From Stagnihabitans sp043738565 (lineage in GTDB: Bacteria > Pseudomonadota > Alphaproteobacteria > Rhodobacterales > Rhodobacteraceae), in NCBI GenBank assembly GCA_043738565.1, contig JAYUGA010000143.1:1-14137 (forward strand): DNA of 14,137 nt. The letters run 5' to 3'. The translations under genes were made by a program, and so were the position numbers. Positions 1 to 6,541 of this stretch are shown here, piece by piece. How positions within the stretch are numbered: position 1 is the stretch's first letter; every line of letters starts with the position of its first letter. The notes beneath the pieces are model-generated. The model made no database searches. It saw nothing but the letters and a program-made list of their open reading frames with translations, and was not told where the DNA came from.

Positions 1-444
1 GGCCTCATCGAACACTTCACGGCAGTCATCGCGGACAACGGCGGCAAGATCGTTGAACACGAATACTGGGGCGTCAAGACGATGGCCTACAAGATCAACA
101 AGAACCGCAAGGGCCATTATGCCTTTCTGAAATCGGATGCGCCTTCGGCCGCCGTGCAGGAAATGGAGCGCCTGATGCGCCTGCATGACGACGTGATGCG
201 TATTCTGACCATCAAGGTCGACAAGCATGTCGAGGGCCAGTCGGTCCAGATGCAAAAGCGTGACGAGCGCGAACGCGGCGACCGTCCTGAAGGCGGCTTT
301 GGTGGCGAGCGGCGCGAGCGCAGCTTTGGCGACCGCCCTGAGCGCAGCTTTGGCGGCGACCGTCCGGAGCGTTCCGGTGGTGGTGGCTTTGGTGGCGACC
401 GCGGAGCCCCCTCGGGTGGCTTCGGCGGCGGCAACCGTCGTTGA
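1..444 (+). CDS. rpsF: 30S ribosomal protein bS6, 5' end outside window
   Basis: Frame 1 is open from the first base, so the start codon lies upstream; the ATG at 82 is an internal Met. The visible 147 residues cover most of the bS6 fold (EYWGVKTMAYKI and the KGHYAFL strand are recognisable family sequence), which binds 16S rRNA together with bS18 in the small-subunit platform. From about nt 262 the fold gives way to a low-complexity tail of about 60 residues made of Arg, Gly, Asp, Glu, Pro and Phe, with repeats such as RPERSFGGD and GGFGGDR. This tail is much longer than in E. coli bS6, although alphaproteobacterial bS6 proteins often have charged extensions. It is the first gene of an operon with rpsR (18 nt downstream) and rplI. 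Identification of the family is firm; the role of the tail is unknown. Confidence 0.96.
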   Translation, partial: GLIEHFTAVIADNGGKIVEHEYWGVKTMAYKINKNRKGHYAFLKSDAPSAAVQEMERLMRLHDDVMRILTIKVDKHVEGQSVQMQKRDERERGDRPEGGFGGERRERSFGDRPERSFGGDRPERSGGGGFGGDRGAPSGGFGGGNRR

Positions 445-462
445 TCAGGAAAGGACCATAAC

Positions 463-690
463 ATGGCGAACAAACCATTCTTCCGCCGCCGCAAAGTGTG
501 CCCGTTCTCGGGCGACAATGCTCCGGCCATCGACTACAAAGACACGCGCCTTCTGCAACGCTACATCTCCGAACGTGGCAAGATCGTGCCGTCCCGTATC
601 ACCGCCGTCTCGGCGATCAAGCAACGCGAACTGGCCCGCGCCATCAAACGCGCCCGCTTCCTCGCCCTCTTGCCCTATGCCGTGAAGTGA
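463..690 (+). CDS. rpsR: 30S ribosomal protein bS18
   Basis: This 75-residue protein has the normal length for bS18. It opens MANKPFFRRRKVCPFSG and contains the family core KDTRLLQRYISERGKI, then the basic segment IKQRELARAIKRARFLALLP. bS18 binds next to bS6 on the platform of the 30S subunit. The start is set by the purine-rich stretch GGAAAGGA a few bases before the ATG. It sits 18 nt behind rpsF and 10 nt before rplI, so the three genes are almost certainly one transcript. CPFS retains one Cys only, as in zinc-independent bS18 forms. Nothing unusual is seen. Confidence 0.97.
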   Translation: MANKPFFRRRKVCPFSGDNAPAIDYKDTRLLQRYISERGKIVPSRITAVSAIKQRELARAIKRARFLALLPYAVK

Positions 691-700
691 GGGGATAATC

Positions 701-1285
701 ATGCAAGTCATTCTCCTGCAACGCGTCGCCAAACTGGGCCAGATGGGTGAAGTCGTCACCGTCAAGGATGGTTTCGCCCGCAACTTCCTCTTGCCGCAAG
801 GCAAGGCGCTGCGTGCCAACGAAGGCAACATCAAGTCGTTCGAATCGAAAAAGCACCAGCTCGAGGCGCATAACCTCGACACCAAAAAAGAAGCCGAGGT
901 CATCGGTGCCAAACTCGACGGCCAGATCTTCACCATCATCCGCTCGGCTTCCGACGCCGGTGCGCTCTATGGCTCCGTTACCACCCGTGACGCGGCAGAG
1001 GCTGCAACCGAGGCTGGCTTCACCGTCAACCGCGGGCAGGTTGTCCTCGACCGCCCGATCAAGGAACTGGGCCTGCATACCGTTTCGGTCGTGCTGCACC
1101 CGGAAGTGACCGCCAAGGTGACGCTGAACGTGGCCCGCTCGACCCAGGAAGCCGAACTGCAGGCGGCCGGCAAGTCGATCCAGGAACTGGCCGCCGAAGC
1201 CGAAGCTGCTGCGGAATTCGAAATCGCCGAACTGTTCGACGACATCGGCGCCGCCAACGACTTCGACCCGCGCGACGCCCGCTAA
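701..1285 (+). CDS. rplI: 50S ribosomal protein bL9
   Basis: The 194-residue product begins MQVILLQRVAKLGQMGEVVTVKDGFARNFLLPQGKAL, the signature N-terminal RNA-binding domain of bL9. A long charged connecting helix follows (about residues 40-75) and then the C-terminal domain (DAGALYGSVTTRD, VVLDRPIKELGLHTV). bL9 binds 23S rRNA near the L1 stalk base and extends away from the ribosome. The protein is longer than E. coli bL9 (149 residues) because of an acidic, Ala/Glu-rich tail after about residue 150 that ends DDIGAANDFDPRDAR; such extensions are usual in Rhodobacterales. The ribosome-binding site GAGGGGA lies just before the ATG. This is the last gene of the operon and is followed by a strong terminator. 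Confidence 0.97.
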   Translation: MQVILLQRVAKLGQMGEVVTVKDGFARNFLLPQGKALRANEGNIKSFESKKHQLEAHNLDTKKEAEVIGAKLDGQIFTIIRSASDAGALYGSVTTRDAAEAATEAGFTVNRGQVVLDRPIKELGLHTVSVVLHPEVTAKVTLNVARSTQEAELQAAGKSIQELAAEAEAAAEFEIAELFDDIGAANDFDPRDAR

Positions 1286-1304
1286 GGTCTGACGACAAGA
1301 ACCG

Positions 1305-1338
1305 AACCGCGCGGGGGCAACCCCGCGCGGTTTTTCTT
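1305..1338 (+). terminator. Rho-independent terminator of rpsF-rpsR-rplI
   Basis: A perfect 11-bp GC-rich stem (ACCGCGCGGGG at 1306-1316 with CCCCGCGCGGT at 1321-1331) closes a GCAA (GNRA) tetraloop. It runs directly into TTTTTCTTT, 20 nt after the rplI stop. On the minus strand no comparable T-run follows the hairpin, so it mainly serves the ribosomal operon, though it also lies just past the end of the convergent gene. Confidence 0.93.
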
Positions 1339-1340
1339 TC

Positions 1341-2099
1341 CTAGCCCAGCACCCCGAACCGCTCGCGCAACGCCTTCACATGCGGCCGCAGCTTCACGAA
1401 CATCGCCCACTGGTCCAAGAGATCCGCCCAGCGCAGCGGCGCGAACACCACCGCATCGCCCGCCACCATCTTGCCGAACGCCGCCACCTCGCGCCGGTGC
1501 AACGCCACCCGCGCCGGGTCCACCGCCTTGCCCGAGGCCCAGACCTTCGGCTCCGCATACAGATACACCAGCACCGCCCCCGTCGCCCGCTTCTCGGCCC
1601 GCGTGCAAATCCCGTAGGCCTGCTTGATCAGCCCCACCGCATCCAGCGCCTCGAAACTGCGGCTGCCGTCGATCAGACCGTGGCTCAACCGCTGGTATTT
1701 CGGCATCTTCGCCGCCCAGACCGGGCTGTCATAGACATCGGAAAAATCGCTGCGCTTCGACGGCCGGAACGGCTCATAGCGCTTGCTCTCCACCCCGATC
1801 AGCGTGGTCTCCGTCTCGATCCCGACATCCAGCCACGGATGCCGCCCGCCGGTCCACGGAAACCGCATCTCGGCCTCCAGCGTCACCGACACCGCCTGCC
1901 CGCCGGGCACCTCCGGCAACGGCGGCAAATCGCCCGCCCGGTTCAGAAACCAGCCAAAGGCATTGGCCACCAGTGCCGCCGACGATTCCGGGCTGTCGAA
2001 CTTGCCCGACCTGATCTCGTTGCCGGGTGAGCGGGCAAAACATTCCAGAATGCCGTCCACCGGCAGATCAGGCAAAAATTCCGCCATGTCAGTCCCCAT
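1341..2099 (-). CDS. Predicted PD-(D/E)XK nuclease-fold protein
   Basis: This 252-residue protein is not a member of a family I can name with certainty. Its centre carries a pattern expected of the PD-(D/E)XK nuclease fold: WLDVGIETETTLIGVESKRYE, that is Asp, about 13 residues, then E-S-K at the end of a beta strand, with Glu residues upstream (NEIRSGKF, LEAEMRF) that could supply motif I. The general look resembles the PGN_0703-like group of putative restriction endonucleases; I infer this from the motif layout only. No methyltransferase or other restriction gene is next to it, so it is an orphan. Two starts are possible: ATG at 2099, or ATG at 2087 (MAEFLPDLPV) preceded by GGGGA at better spacing; 2087 may be the true start. 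The gene begins immediately beyond the tig terminator and ends against the rplI terminator. Confidence 0.7.
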   Translation of the reverse strand: MGTDMAEFLPDLPVDGILECFARSPGNEIRSGKFDSPESSAALVANAFGWFLNRAGDLPPLPEVPGGQAVSVTLEAEMRFPWTGGRHPWLDVGIETETTLIGVESKRYEPFRPSKRSDFSDVYDSPVWAAKMPKYQRLSHGLIDGSRSFEALDAVGLIKQAYGICTRAEKRATGAVLVYLYAEPKVWASGKAVDPARVALHRREVAAFGKMVAGDAVVFAPLRWADLLDQWAMFVKLRPHVKALRERFGVLG

Positions 2100-2106
2100 C
2101 CATCCA

Positions 2107-2136
2107 AATGAAAAGGGCCGCCCGGCAGGACGGCCC
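2107..2136 (-). terminator. Rho-independent terminator downstream of tig
   Basis: Read on the minus strand, GGGCCG (2136-2131) pairs with CGGCCC (2120-2115) and the stem is followed by TTTTCATTT. It lies 22 nt past the tig stop. Its T-run abuts the start region of the next minus-strand gene, so that gene either depends on read-through or has a promoter inside the tig 3' region. Confidence 0.8.
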
Positions 2137-2158
2137 CCACCGCAATCTGATCCTCAGA

Positions 2159-3493
2159 TCACATCTCGTCCAACGCCTCGACGAACTTCTGCAACTCGTC
2201 CTTGCTGACATCCTTGTCCGTCACCTTGGCCGCCGCGACAATGTGATCCACCACCTTGTCCTCGAAGATCGGGGCGCGCAGTTGCTGTTGCACTTGGCTG
2301 TTCTTCTGCACGAACTCGAAATACTGGCGCTCCTGCCCCGGATACTGCCGTGCCGCCGCCAGAACCGCCTGCGTCATCTCGGCATCCGACACCGAAACCT
2401 CGGCCTTGCGACCGACCTCCGCCAGCAACAACCCCAACCGCACCCGGCGTTCCGCCAACTTGCGATGCTCGTCGGTAGTCTCGATCGCGTCATGGTTGTG
2501 GCCGTGATCCTGCGGATTGTCCTCGTGCCACAACTGATGGGCAATCTGCCCGGCTTCCGCATCGACCAGCGAGGCCGGCAGGTCGAACTTGACCTGCGCA
2601 TCCAGTTGGTCGAGCAGCGACCGCTTCAGCACCGCCCGCGCCGCACCCTTGTATTCTTCCTCCAGCCGGGTCGCGATCTGACCCTTCAGCGCCGCCAGAT
2701 CCTCGGCCCCGAATTTCTTGGCCAGTTCGTCGTCAATCACCGCCGGCACCGGCTTTTTCACCGACTTGACGGTGCAGGCGAACACCGCCGCCTTGCCCGC
2801 CAGATTGGCCGCACCGTAAGCTTCCGGGAAGCTGACATTGACCGTCACCGCATCGCCCGCCGAGCTGCCAACCAACTGATCCTCAAACCCCGGAATGAAC
2901 GACTTCGAGCCCAGAACCAGCGGATGATCCTCGCCCGCACCGCCTTCAAACGCCACGCCATCCACCGAGCCCTTGAAGTCGATCACCACCTGATCGCCGT
3001 CCTTGGCCTTGGCACCCTTCTTCTTGTCCTCGAACGACTGCGACGACGACGCCAGGTTCTTCAGCGCCTCGTCAACCGAGGCGTCGTCCGGCTTGACCGA
3101 CAGCCGGTCCAGCTTGATCTTGGCGGCATCGAATTCCGGGATCGGCGGCAGGGCTTCATAGGTCATGTTGACCACAACGTCCTGACCCGCTTTCCAGGTC
3201 TCGCCGCCGTCCATCTTGACATCGGGCTGCAAGGCCGGGCGGTCGCCGGTCGCCTCGAAATGCGACTTCATCGCCGCATCGATGGCTTCCTGCATCGCAT
3301 CGCCCATCAGGCGGGTGCCGAACTGCTTGCGCAGGATCGCCATCGGGACTTTTCCCTTGCGAAAGCCCTTGATCTCGACCTCGGGCTGCGCCTCGAGCAG
3401 TTTTTCCTGAACTTTGACCTCCAGCTCTGCCGCCGTCACCGTGATGGTGTAGCCGCGCTTCAAGCCGTCTTTCAGGGTCTCGCTGACCTGCAT
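2159..3493 (-). CDS. tig: Trigger factor, ribosome-bound chaperone
   Basis: The 444-residue product has the three-part layout of trigger factor. The N-terminal ribosome-binding domain (about 1-120) carries the signature GFRKGKVP at residues 43-50, which docks on uL23 at the exit tunnel. An FKBP-type prolyl isomerase domain spans about 163-247 (DGDQVVIDFKGSVDGV, then LVLGSKSFIPGFEDQL). The rest is the helical substrate-holding arm. It acts in the cytoplasm on nascent chains. The start at 3493 (MQVSETLKDGLKRGYTITVT) has an AGGA ribosome-binding site and matches the family; the open frame continues upstream to 3547 but that part is tRNA sequence. A tRNA-Leu gene ends 24 nt upstream, so tig is probably transcribed from the tRNA promoter. 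The length is close to the usual 430-450. Confidence 0.96.
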   Translation of the reverse strand: MQVSETLKDGLKRGYTITVTAAELEVKVQEKLLEAQPEVEIKGFRKGKVPMAILRKQFGTRLMGDAMQEAIDAAMKSHFEATGDRPALQPDVKMDGGETWKAGQDVVVNMTYEALPPIPEFDAAKIKLDRLSVKPDDASVDEALKNLASSSQSFEDKKKGAKAKDGDQVVIDFKGSVDGVAFEGGAGEDHPLVLGSKSFIPGFEDQLVGSSAGDAVTVNVSFPEAYGAANLAGKAAVFACTVKSVKKPVPAVIDDELAKKFGAEDLAALKGQIATRLEEEYKGAARAVLKRSLLDQLDAQVKFDLPASLVDAEAGQIAHQLWHEDNPQDHGHNHDAIETTDEHRKLAERRVRLGLLLAEVGRKAEVSVSDAEMTQAVLAAARQYPGQERQYFEFVQKNSQVQQQLRAPIFEDKVVDHIVAAAKVTDKDVSKDELQKFVEALDEM

Positions 3494-3517
3494 TTTGTCG
3501 TCCTTCTCATCCCAATC

Positions 3518-3602
3518 TGGTGCGGGTGGAGGGACTTGAACCCCCACGCCTCGCGGCGCCAGAACCTAAATCTGGTGCGTCTGCCAATTTCGCCACACCC
3601 GC
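3518..3602 (-). tRNA. tRNA-Leu (anticodon UAG)
   Basis: The minus strand folds into a class II tRNA of 85 nt including an encoded CCA. The acceptor is GCGGGTG with CACCCGC plus discriminator A. The anticodon arm is CCAGA/TCTGG with loop TTTAGGT, giving anticodon TAG (+ strand 3566-3568). The long variable arm is CGCC-GCGA-GGCG. The T arm has loop TTCAAGT. The long variable arm and the anticodon both say leucine. It lies directly upstream of tig on the same strand. Confidence 0.96.
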
Positions 3603-3824
3603 CTATCCAACAAGACAAACCCACCCCACCCGAAGGCCGGTTGGGGCATGCCCCGCAAATCCGCGCCCTTCTAACAAAGCCCCGTGGGGGAAGCCACAGG
3701 AAAAACGCGACCGGCGGCGTGGCGCCCATCCGGGGCAAAGTCGTCAAAAAAGCTACCTGTTAGCCGAATCTTGCCATAATCTTCGACAAAAAAGGACGGC
3801 AGGCAATTGAGGGAGACTTCCAGC
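3603..3824. promoter_or_regulatory. Divergent intergenic region, tRNA-Leu/tig versus Hint gene
   Basis: This gap of 222 nt must hold the promoter for tRNA-Leu-tig (leftward) and that for the Hint gene (rightward). Visible elements are a 12-bp perfect palindrome GGGGCATGCCCC at 3643-3654 and an AT-richer stretch before the Hint gene with a CATAAT hexamer near 3774 that would serve as a -10 box. I see no convincing -35 at the right spacing. No small gene is evident. Confidence 0.4.
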
Positions 3825-4295
3825 ATGGCCCAGACAGCAACCCACCCCGACGCAGTCTTGGCACACCTGTCGCTGCAAGCGGTTCTGGCCGGAACTCCGG
3901 TGCTGACCCTTGATGGCGAGTTGCCGGTCGAATACCTGCAACCCGGCGACCGCATCCTGACCCGCGCCGGGGCCCGCCGCCTGCGCCAGATCGAAGTCAG
4001 CGTCGTGCAAAACGCCCGCGTCATCCATATCGGCCACGCCACTCTGGGCGTTGACCGCCCCGCCGAAGAAGTGACCGTCTCTGCCGCCCAGCAAATCCTG
4101 ATCCGCGACTGGCGCGCCAGGGCGATGTTCGGCACGTCCCAGGCCATGATCGCCGCCGCCCGCCTGGCCGACGGCGAATATATCCGCGCTGAAACCCTGG
4201 CCGTAGCGCGCCTGTTCACCCTGTCCTTCGACGAAGACACCGTGATCTACGCCGGCGGCCTCGAACTCGGCTGCCCAGCCCTCATTCCCGCCTGA
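3825..4295 (+). CDS. Small Hint-domain protein
   Basis: The 156-residue product contains a Hedgehog/intein (Hint)-type module of the form common in Rhodobacterales: AGTPVLTLDGELPVEYLQPGDRILTRAG at residues 22-49, followed by strands with VSAAQQILIRDWRA and ending LSFDEDTVIYAGGLELGCPALIP. In typical members the module begins with a nucleophilic Cys about four residues before the GT; here that position is Ala19, and no Ser/Thr/Cys replaces it. Self-splicing or cleavage is therefore unlikely, and the domain may act as a folding or secretion-associated module. There is no signal peptide or membrane segment. The start at 3825 is chosen because GGGAG precedes it at good spacing; the in-frame TTG at 3807 overlaps that site. 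It is a single gene, convergent with nnr 27 nt away. Confidence 0.78.
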   Translation: MAQTATHPDAVLAHLSLQAVLAGTPVLTLDGELPVEYLQPGDRILTRAGARRLRQIEVSVVQNARVIHIGHATLGVDRPAEEVTVSAAQQILIRDWRARAMFGTSQAMIAAARLADGEYIRAETLAVARLFTLSFDEDTVIYAGGLELGCPALIPA

Positions 4296-4322
4296 AACCG
4301 GACTTTGCGAAGAACGCCCCCT

Positions 4323-5930
4323 TCATAGCCCCAACGCCCGAAACAGCTTCGGCAATTCCTCCGCCAAATCCTCTGCAATCAACCCCGGCCCAAAGCTGCG
4401 GGCACATTCCACATGCAGCCAGGCGCCGGTTTCGGCGGCTTGCTGCGGGGCAAAGCCGCGGGCGAGGAGGCCGGTGATGAAGCCTGCCAGCACATCGCCC
4501 GACCCTGCGGTGGCAAGCCACGGCGCGGCGCGGTCGTAGGTGGCCGAGTTGATGGCACAGGTGCCGTGGGGTGAGGCGATGACGGTGTCGGGGCCTTTAT
4601 ACAGCACCACGCAACCGGCGCCGGCGGCGGCTTCTCGCGTCGCATCAACCTTTGAATAGGCGGGGCCTTTTGTGGCCGGCGCCTCCAGCTTGGCCGCGAT
4701 GTCCGGGAACAGGCGGGCGAATTCGCCGCCGTGGGGGGTGAGGATGCAAGCGGGGTGGAGGGCCGCGAACAGCGTGGGGTCGCGCGAGATCAGGGTCAGC
4801 GCATCGGCATCCAGCACGGTAGGTCGGGGGTTTGCACCGATTTTCGCCGTCAGCGCCGCCCGCACCAGATCAGCCGCCCGCGGATCCAGCCCCAGACCCG
4901 GCCCAAGGCAGAGGGCGTTGATACGAGGGTCTGTCAGAATCTCCGCCAGCCCTGCCCCATCCGCCACGGTTTTCAACATGATCGCATCCAGCCGCCCGGC
5001 GTTTTCTGCCAAAGCCTCGGGTGGGCAGGCGAGGGTCACAAGCCCCGCGCCGATCCGGAGGGCACCACGCGCGGTCATCCGGGCCGCACCGCCACGGCCG
5101 GGCCGACCGGAGAGGATCAGGGCATGGCCGTGGGAGAATTTGTGGCCATCGGCCCGCTTGCCGAGTCCTCCGGAACCGCTCCCTGCGGCAGTCACTTCTC
5201 TGATGCGCGTCCGATCGTGTCCGGCGGCAAGCCCGATATCCTTGACCACCACCTTGTGGCAGTGCCTCGGCCCCTCATCCAAAACTTGCCCGGCCTTTCT
5301 GCGATGAAAGGCAATGGTCAACTGAGCCTCCACGACCATTCCTTCAAGCGCGGGCCAACGACTGGCCCCCTCAAAAAAATCCTGGGGCACAAGCGGGCGG
5401 CCGCTGTCCGCGCAAAGACCCGAGGGAACATCGACCGCGACGACCCGCCCATCCAGATAGCCCCGAAACAGATTGCAGATTGTCGTGACGACTTCTGGGG
5501 GAAGCGGCCGCGACAGTCCGGTGCCGAAAAAAGCATCCACAATCAGATCGAAATCCATGCCGGGTCGGGCTTCGACCTCATCGTTCAGGCCCCGCAACCC
5601 CCGCACCTCCCCCATCCCCAGCCACCGCTCGTAATTCACCCGCGCGTCCGGCGGCATTCCCTCCGGCGTACCGTACAGGAACACCTCCACCGCCCAGCCC
5701 CATTCCTTCAGCAGCCGTGCCACCACAAACCCGTCGCCGCCGTTGTTGCCCGGCCCGCACAGCACCACGGCGCGGAAGGTTCCCGCCCGCAGCTCCGGCC
5801 ACTCCTCGAACACCGCCTCCACCACGCCCGCCCCGGCGCGCTCCATCAGCTCCAGCCCGGTCACTTCGCCCGCGGCAATCGCGGCGGCTTCAACAGCCCG
5901 CATCTGGGCGGCGGTCAGCAATTCGGTCAT
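4323..5930 (-). CDS. nnr: Bifunctional NAD(P)H-hydrate epimerase / ADP-dependent dehydratase
   Basis: This enzyme of 535 residues repairs hydrated NADH and NADPH. The N-terminal YjeF_N half epimerises the R form (GPGNNGGDGFVV at 59-70, DAFFGTGLSRPL at 132-143, VDVPSG at 166-171). The C-terminal ribokinase-like half dehydrates the S form using ADP (GRPGRGGAARM, DADAL, LTPHGGEFARLF, KGPDTVIA and the catalytic loop GSGDVLAG with Asp479). The full bifunctional length is present and I see no frameshift. A GTGAAAG stretch precedes the ATG at 5930. It is divergent from glnB with 173 nt between, and convergent with the Hint gene. It is a cytoplasmic housekeeping function with no obvious link to nitrogen control other than position. 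Confidence 0.94.
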   Translation of the reverse strand: MTELLTAAQMRAVEAAAIAAGEVTGLELMERAGAGVVEAVFEEWPELRAGTFRAVVLCGPGNNGGDGFVVARLLKEWGWAVEVFLYGTPEGMPPDARVNYERWLGMGEVRGLRGLNDEVEARPGMDFDLIVDAFFGTGLSRPLPPEVVTTICNLFRGYLDGRVVAVDVPSGLCADSGRPLVPQDFFEGASRWPALEGMVVEAQLTIAFHRRKAGQVLDEGPRHCHKVVVKDIGLAAGHDRTRIREVTAAGSGSGGLGKRADGHKFSHGHALILSGRPGRGGAARMTARGALRIGAGLVTLACPPEALAENAGRLDAIMLKTVADGAGLAEILTDPRINALCLGPGLGLDPRAADLVRAALTAKIGANPRPTVLDADALTLISRDPTLFAALHPACILTPHGGEFARLFPDIAAKLEAPATKGPAYSKVDATREAAAGAGCVVLYKGPDTVIASPHGTCAINSATYDRAAPWLATAGSGDVLAGFITGLLARGFAPQQAAETGAWLHVECARSFGPGLIAEDLAEELPKLFRALGL

Positions 5931-6103
5931 CTTTCACCCACTTTTCGCAAACAGCCCAAAATTCAGGCGCGTGGCCCAAAAACAATGCGGCGCCCCAAGA
6001 ATCCCGCGCCGCCTTGCCCCGCAGGCAGCCTAGCCGATTGTCCGCCCGGCGTCTAAGTGATGGATGGGCCGAAGACAGGCATTCTGCGGGGGGACCACGG
6101 CCC
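5931..6103. promoter_or_regulatory. Divergent intergenic region nnr / glnB
   Basis: This region of 173 nt must contain the nnr promoter and the upstream promoter of glnBA. It holds two copies of GCCCAAAA (5954-5961 and 5974-5981), start-to-start 20 bp, and a related GCCCCAA at 5992. It also has an imperfectly spaced inverted pair GGCGC (5966-5970) and GCGCC (5990-5994). glnBA operons in this group are commonly under NtrC control, but I cannot assign an NtrC site by eye. The run GGGGGGA at 6089-6095 is a ribosome-binding site for glnB. Confidence 0.35.
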
Positions 6104-6442
6104 ATGAAAAAGATTGAAGCGATCATCAAGCCGTTCAAACTGGACGAGGTGAAAGAGGCGCTGCAAGAGGCCGGCATCCAGGGCCTGTCCGTCACCGAGG
6201 TCAAGGGTTTCGGTCGCCAGAAGGGCCATACCGAACTGTATCGCGGCGCCGAATATGTCGTCGATTTCCTGCCCAAGGTCAAAATCGAGGTCGTGCTGAC
6301 CGATGACATGGTCGAAGCCGCCATCGCCGCCATCATTTCCGCCGCCCGCACCGACAAGATCGGCGACGGCAAGATTTTCGTGTCCAACGTCGAACAGGCC
6401 ATCCGCATCCGCACCGGCGAGTCCGGCGATGACGCGATCTGA
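6104..6442 (+). CDS. glnB: Nitrogen regulatory protein PII
   Basis: The 112-residue product has exactly the PII length and begins MKKIEAIIKPFKLDEVKEAL. The T-loop reads GHTELYRGAEYVVDFLPK with Tyr51 as the expected uridylylation site, and the C-terminal signature DGKIFVSNVEQAIRIRTGE is intact. PII senses 2-oxoglutarate and ATP/ADP and reports nitrogen status to the adenylyltransferase for GlnA and to the NtrB kinase. The start is fixed by the family N-terminus; the frame stays open far upstream but that part is intergenic. glnA follows after 99 nt on the same strand, the classical glnBA arrangement of photosynthetic and marine alphaproteobacteria, which favours glnB over glnK (glnK usually precedes amtB). 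Confidence 0.96.
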   Translation: MKKIEAIIKPFKLDEVKEALQEAGIQGLSVTEVKGFGRQKGHTELYRGAEYVVDFLPKVKIEVVLTDDMVEAAIAAIISAARTDKIGDGKIFVSNVEQAIRIRTGESGDDAI

Positions 6443-6485
6443 GCGCTTCCCGAAACGTGGGAACCGGCTTTCGGATAGGAAGCGC
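6443..6485 (+). repeat. REP-like nested palindrome between glnB and glnA
   Basis: Starting at the base after the glnB stop, GCGCTTCC (6443-6450) pairs perfectly with GGAAGCGC (6478-6485). Nested inside, CCGAAA (6450-6455) pairs with TTTCGG (6469-6474) around a loop that includes GTGGGAACCGG. The inner 25 nt closely resemble a palindromic repeat I know from rhizobial genomes (RIME-type intergenic elements with CCGAAAA...GTGGGAACCGG...TTTTCGG). In the mRNA this would be a stable hairpin at the glnB 3' end without a U-tract, so it is more likely a processing or stabilising element than a terminator. Confidence 0.75.
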
Positions 6486-6541
6486 GACCCACATGAATCT
6501 GATACCAAGCTACTCAACCCAAACCCAAACCGAAAGGCAGC

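Noticed and set aside
3643..3654. Palindrome GGGGCATGCCCC as a regulator site
   Set aside because: A single 12-bp GC-rich palindrome is not rare here and nothing else supports an operator.
2027..3763. Open frame of 578 codons on the plus strand opposite tig and the tRNA
   Set aside because: It is the antisense shadow of trigger factor, is rich in Arg/His/Leu/Gln as such shadows are in GC-rich DNA, and crosses the tRNA gene.
4731..6056. Open frame of 441 codons on the plus strand opposite nnr
   Set aside because: Antisense to a complete, motif-rich enzyme; the translation has no family features and high Pro/Arg/His content.
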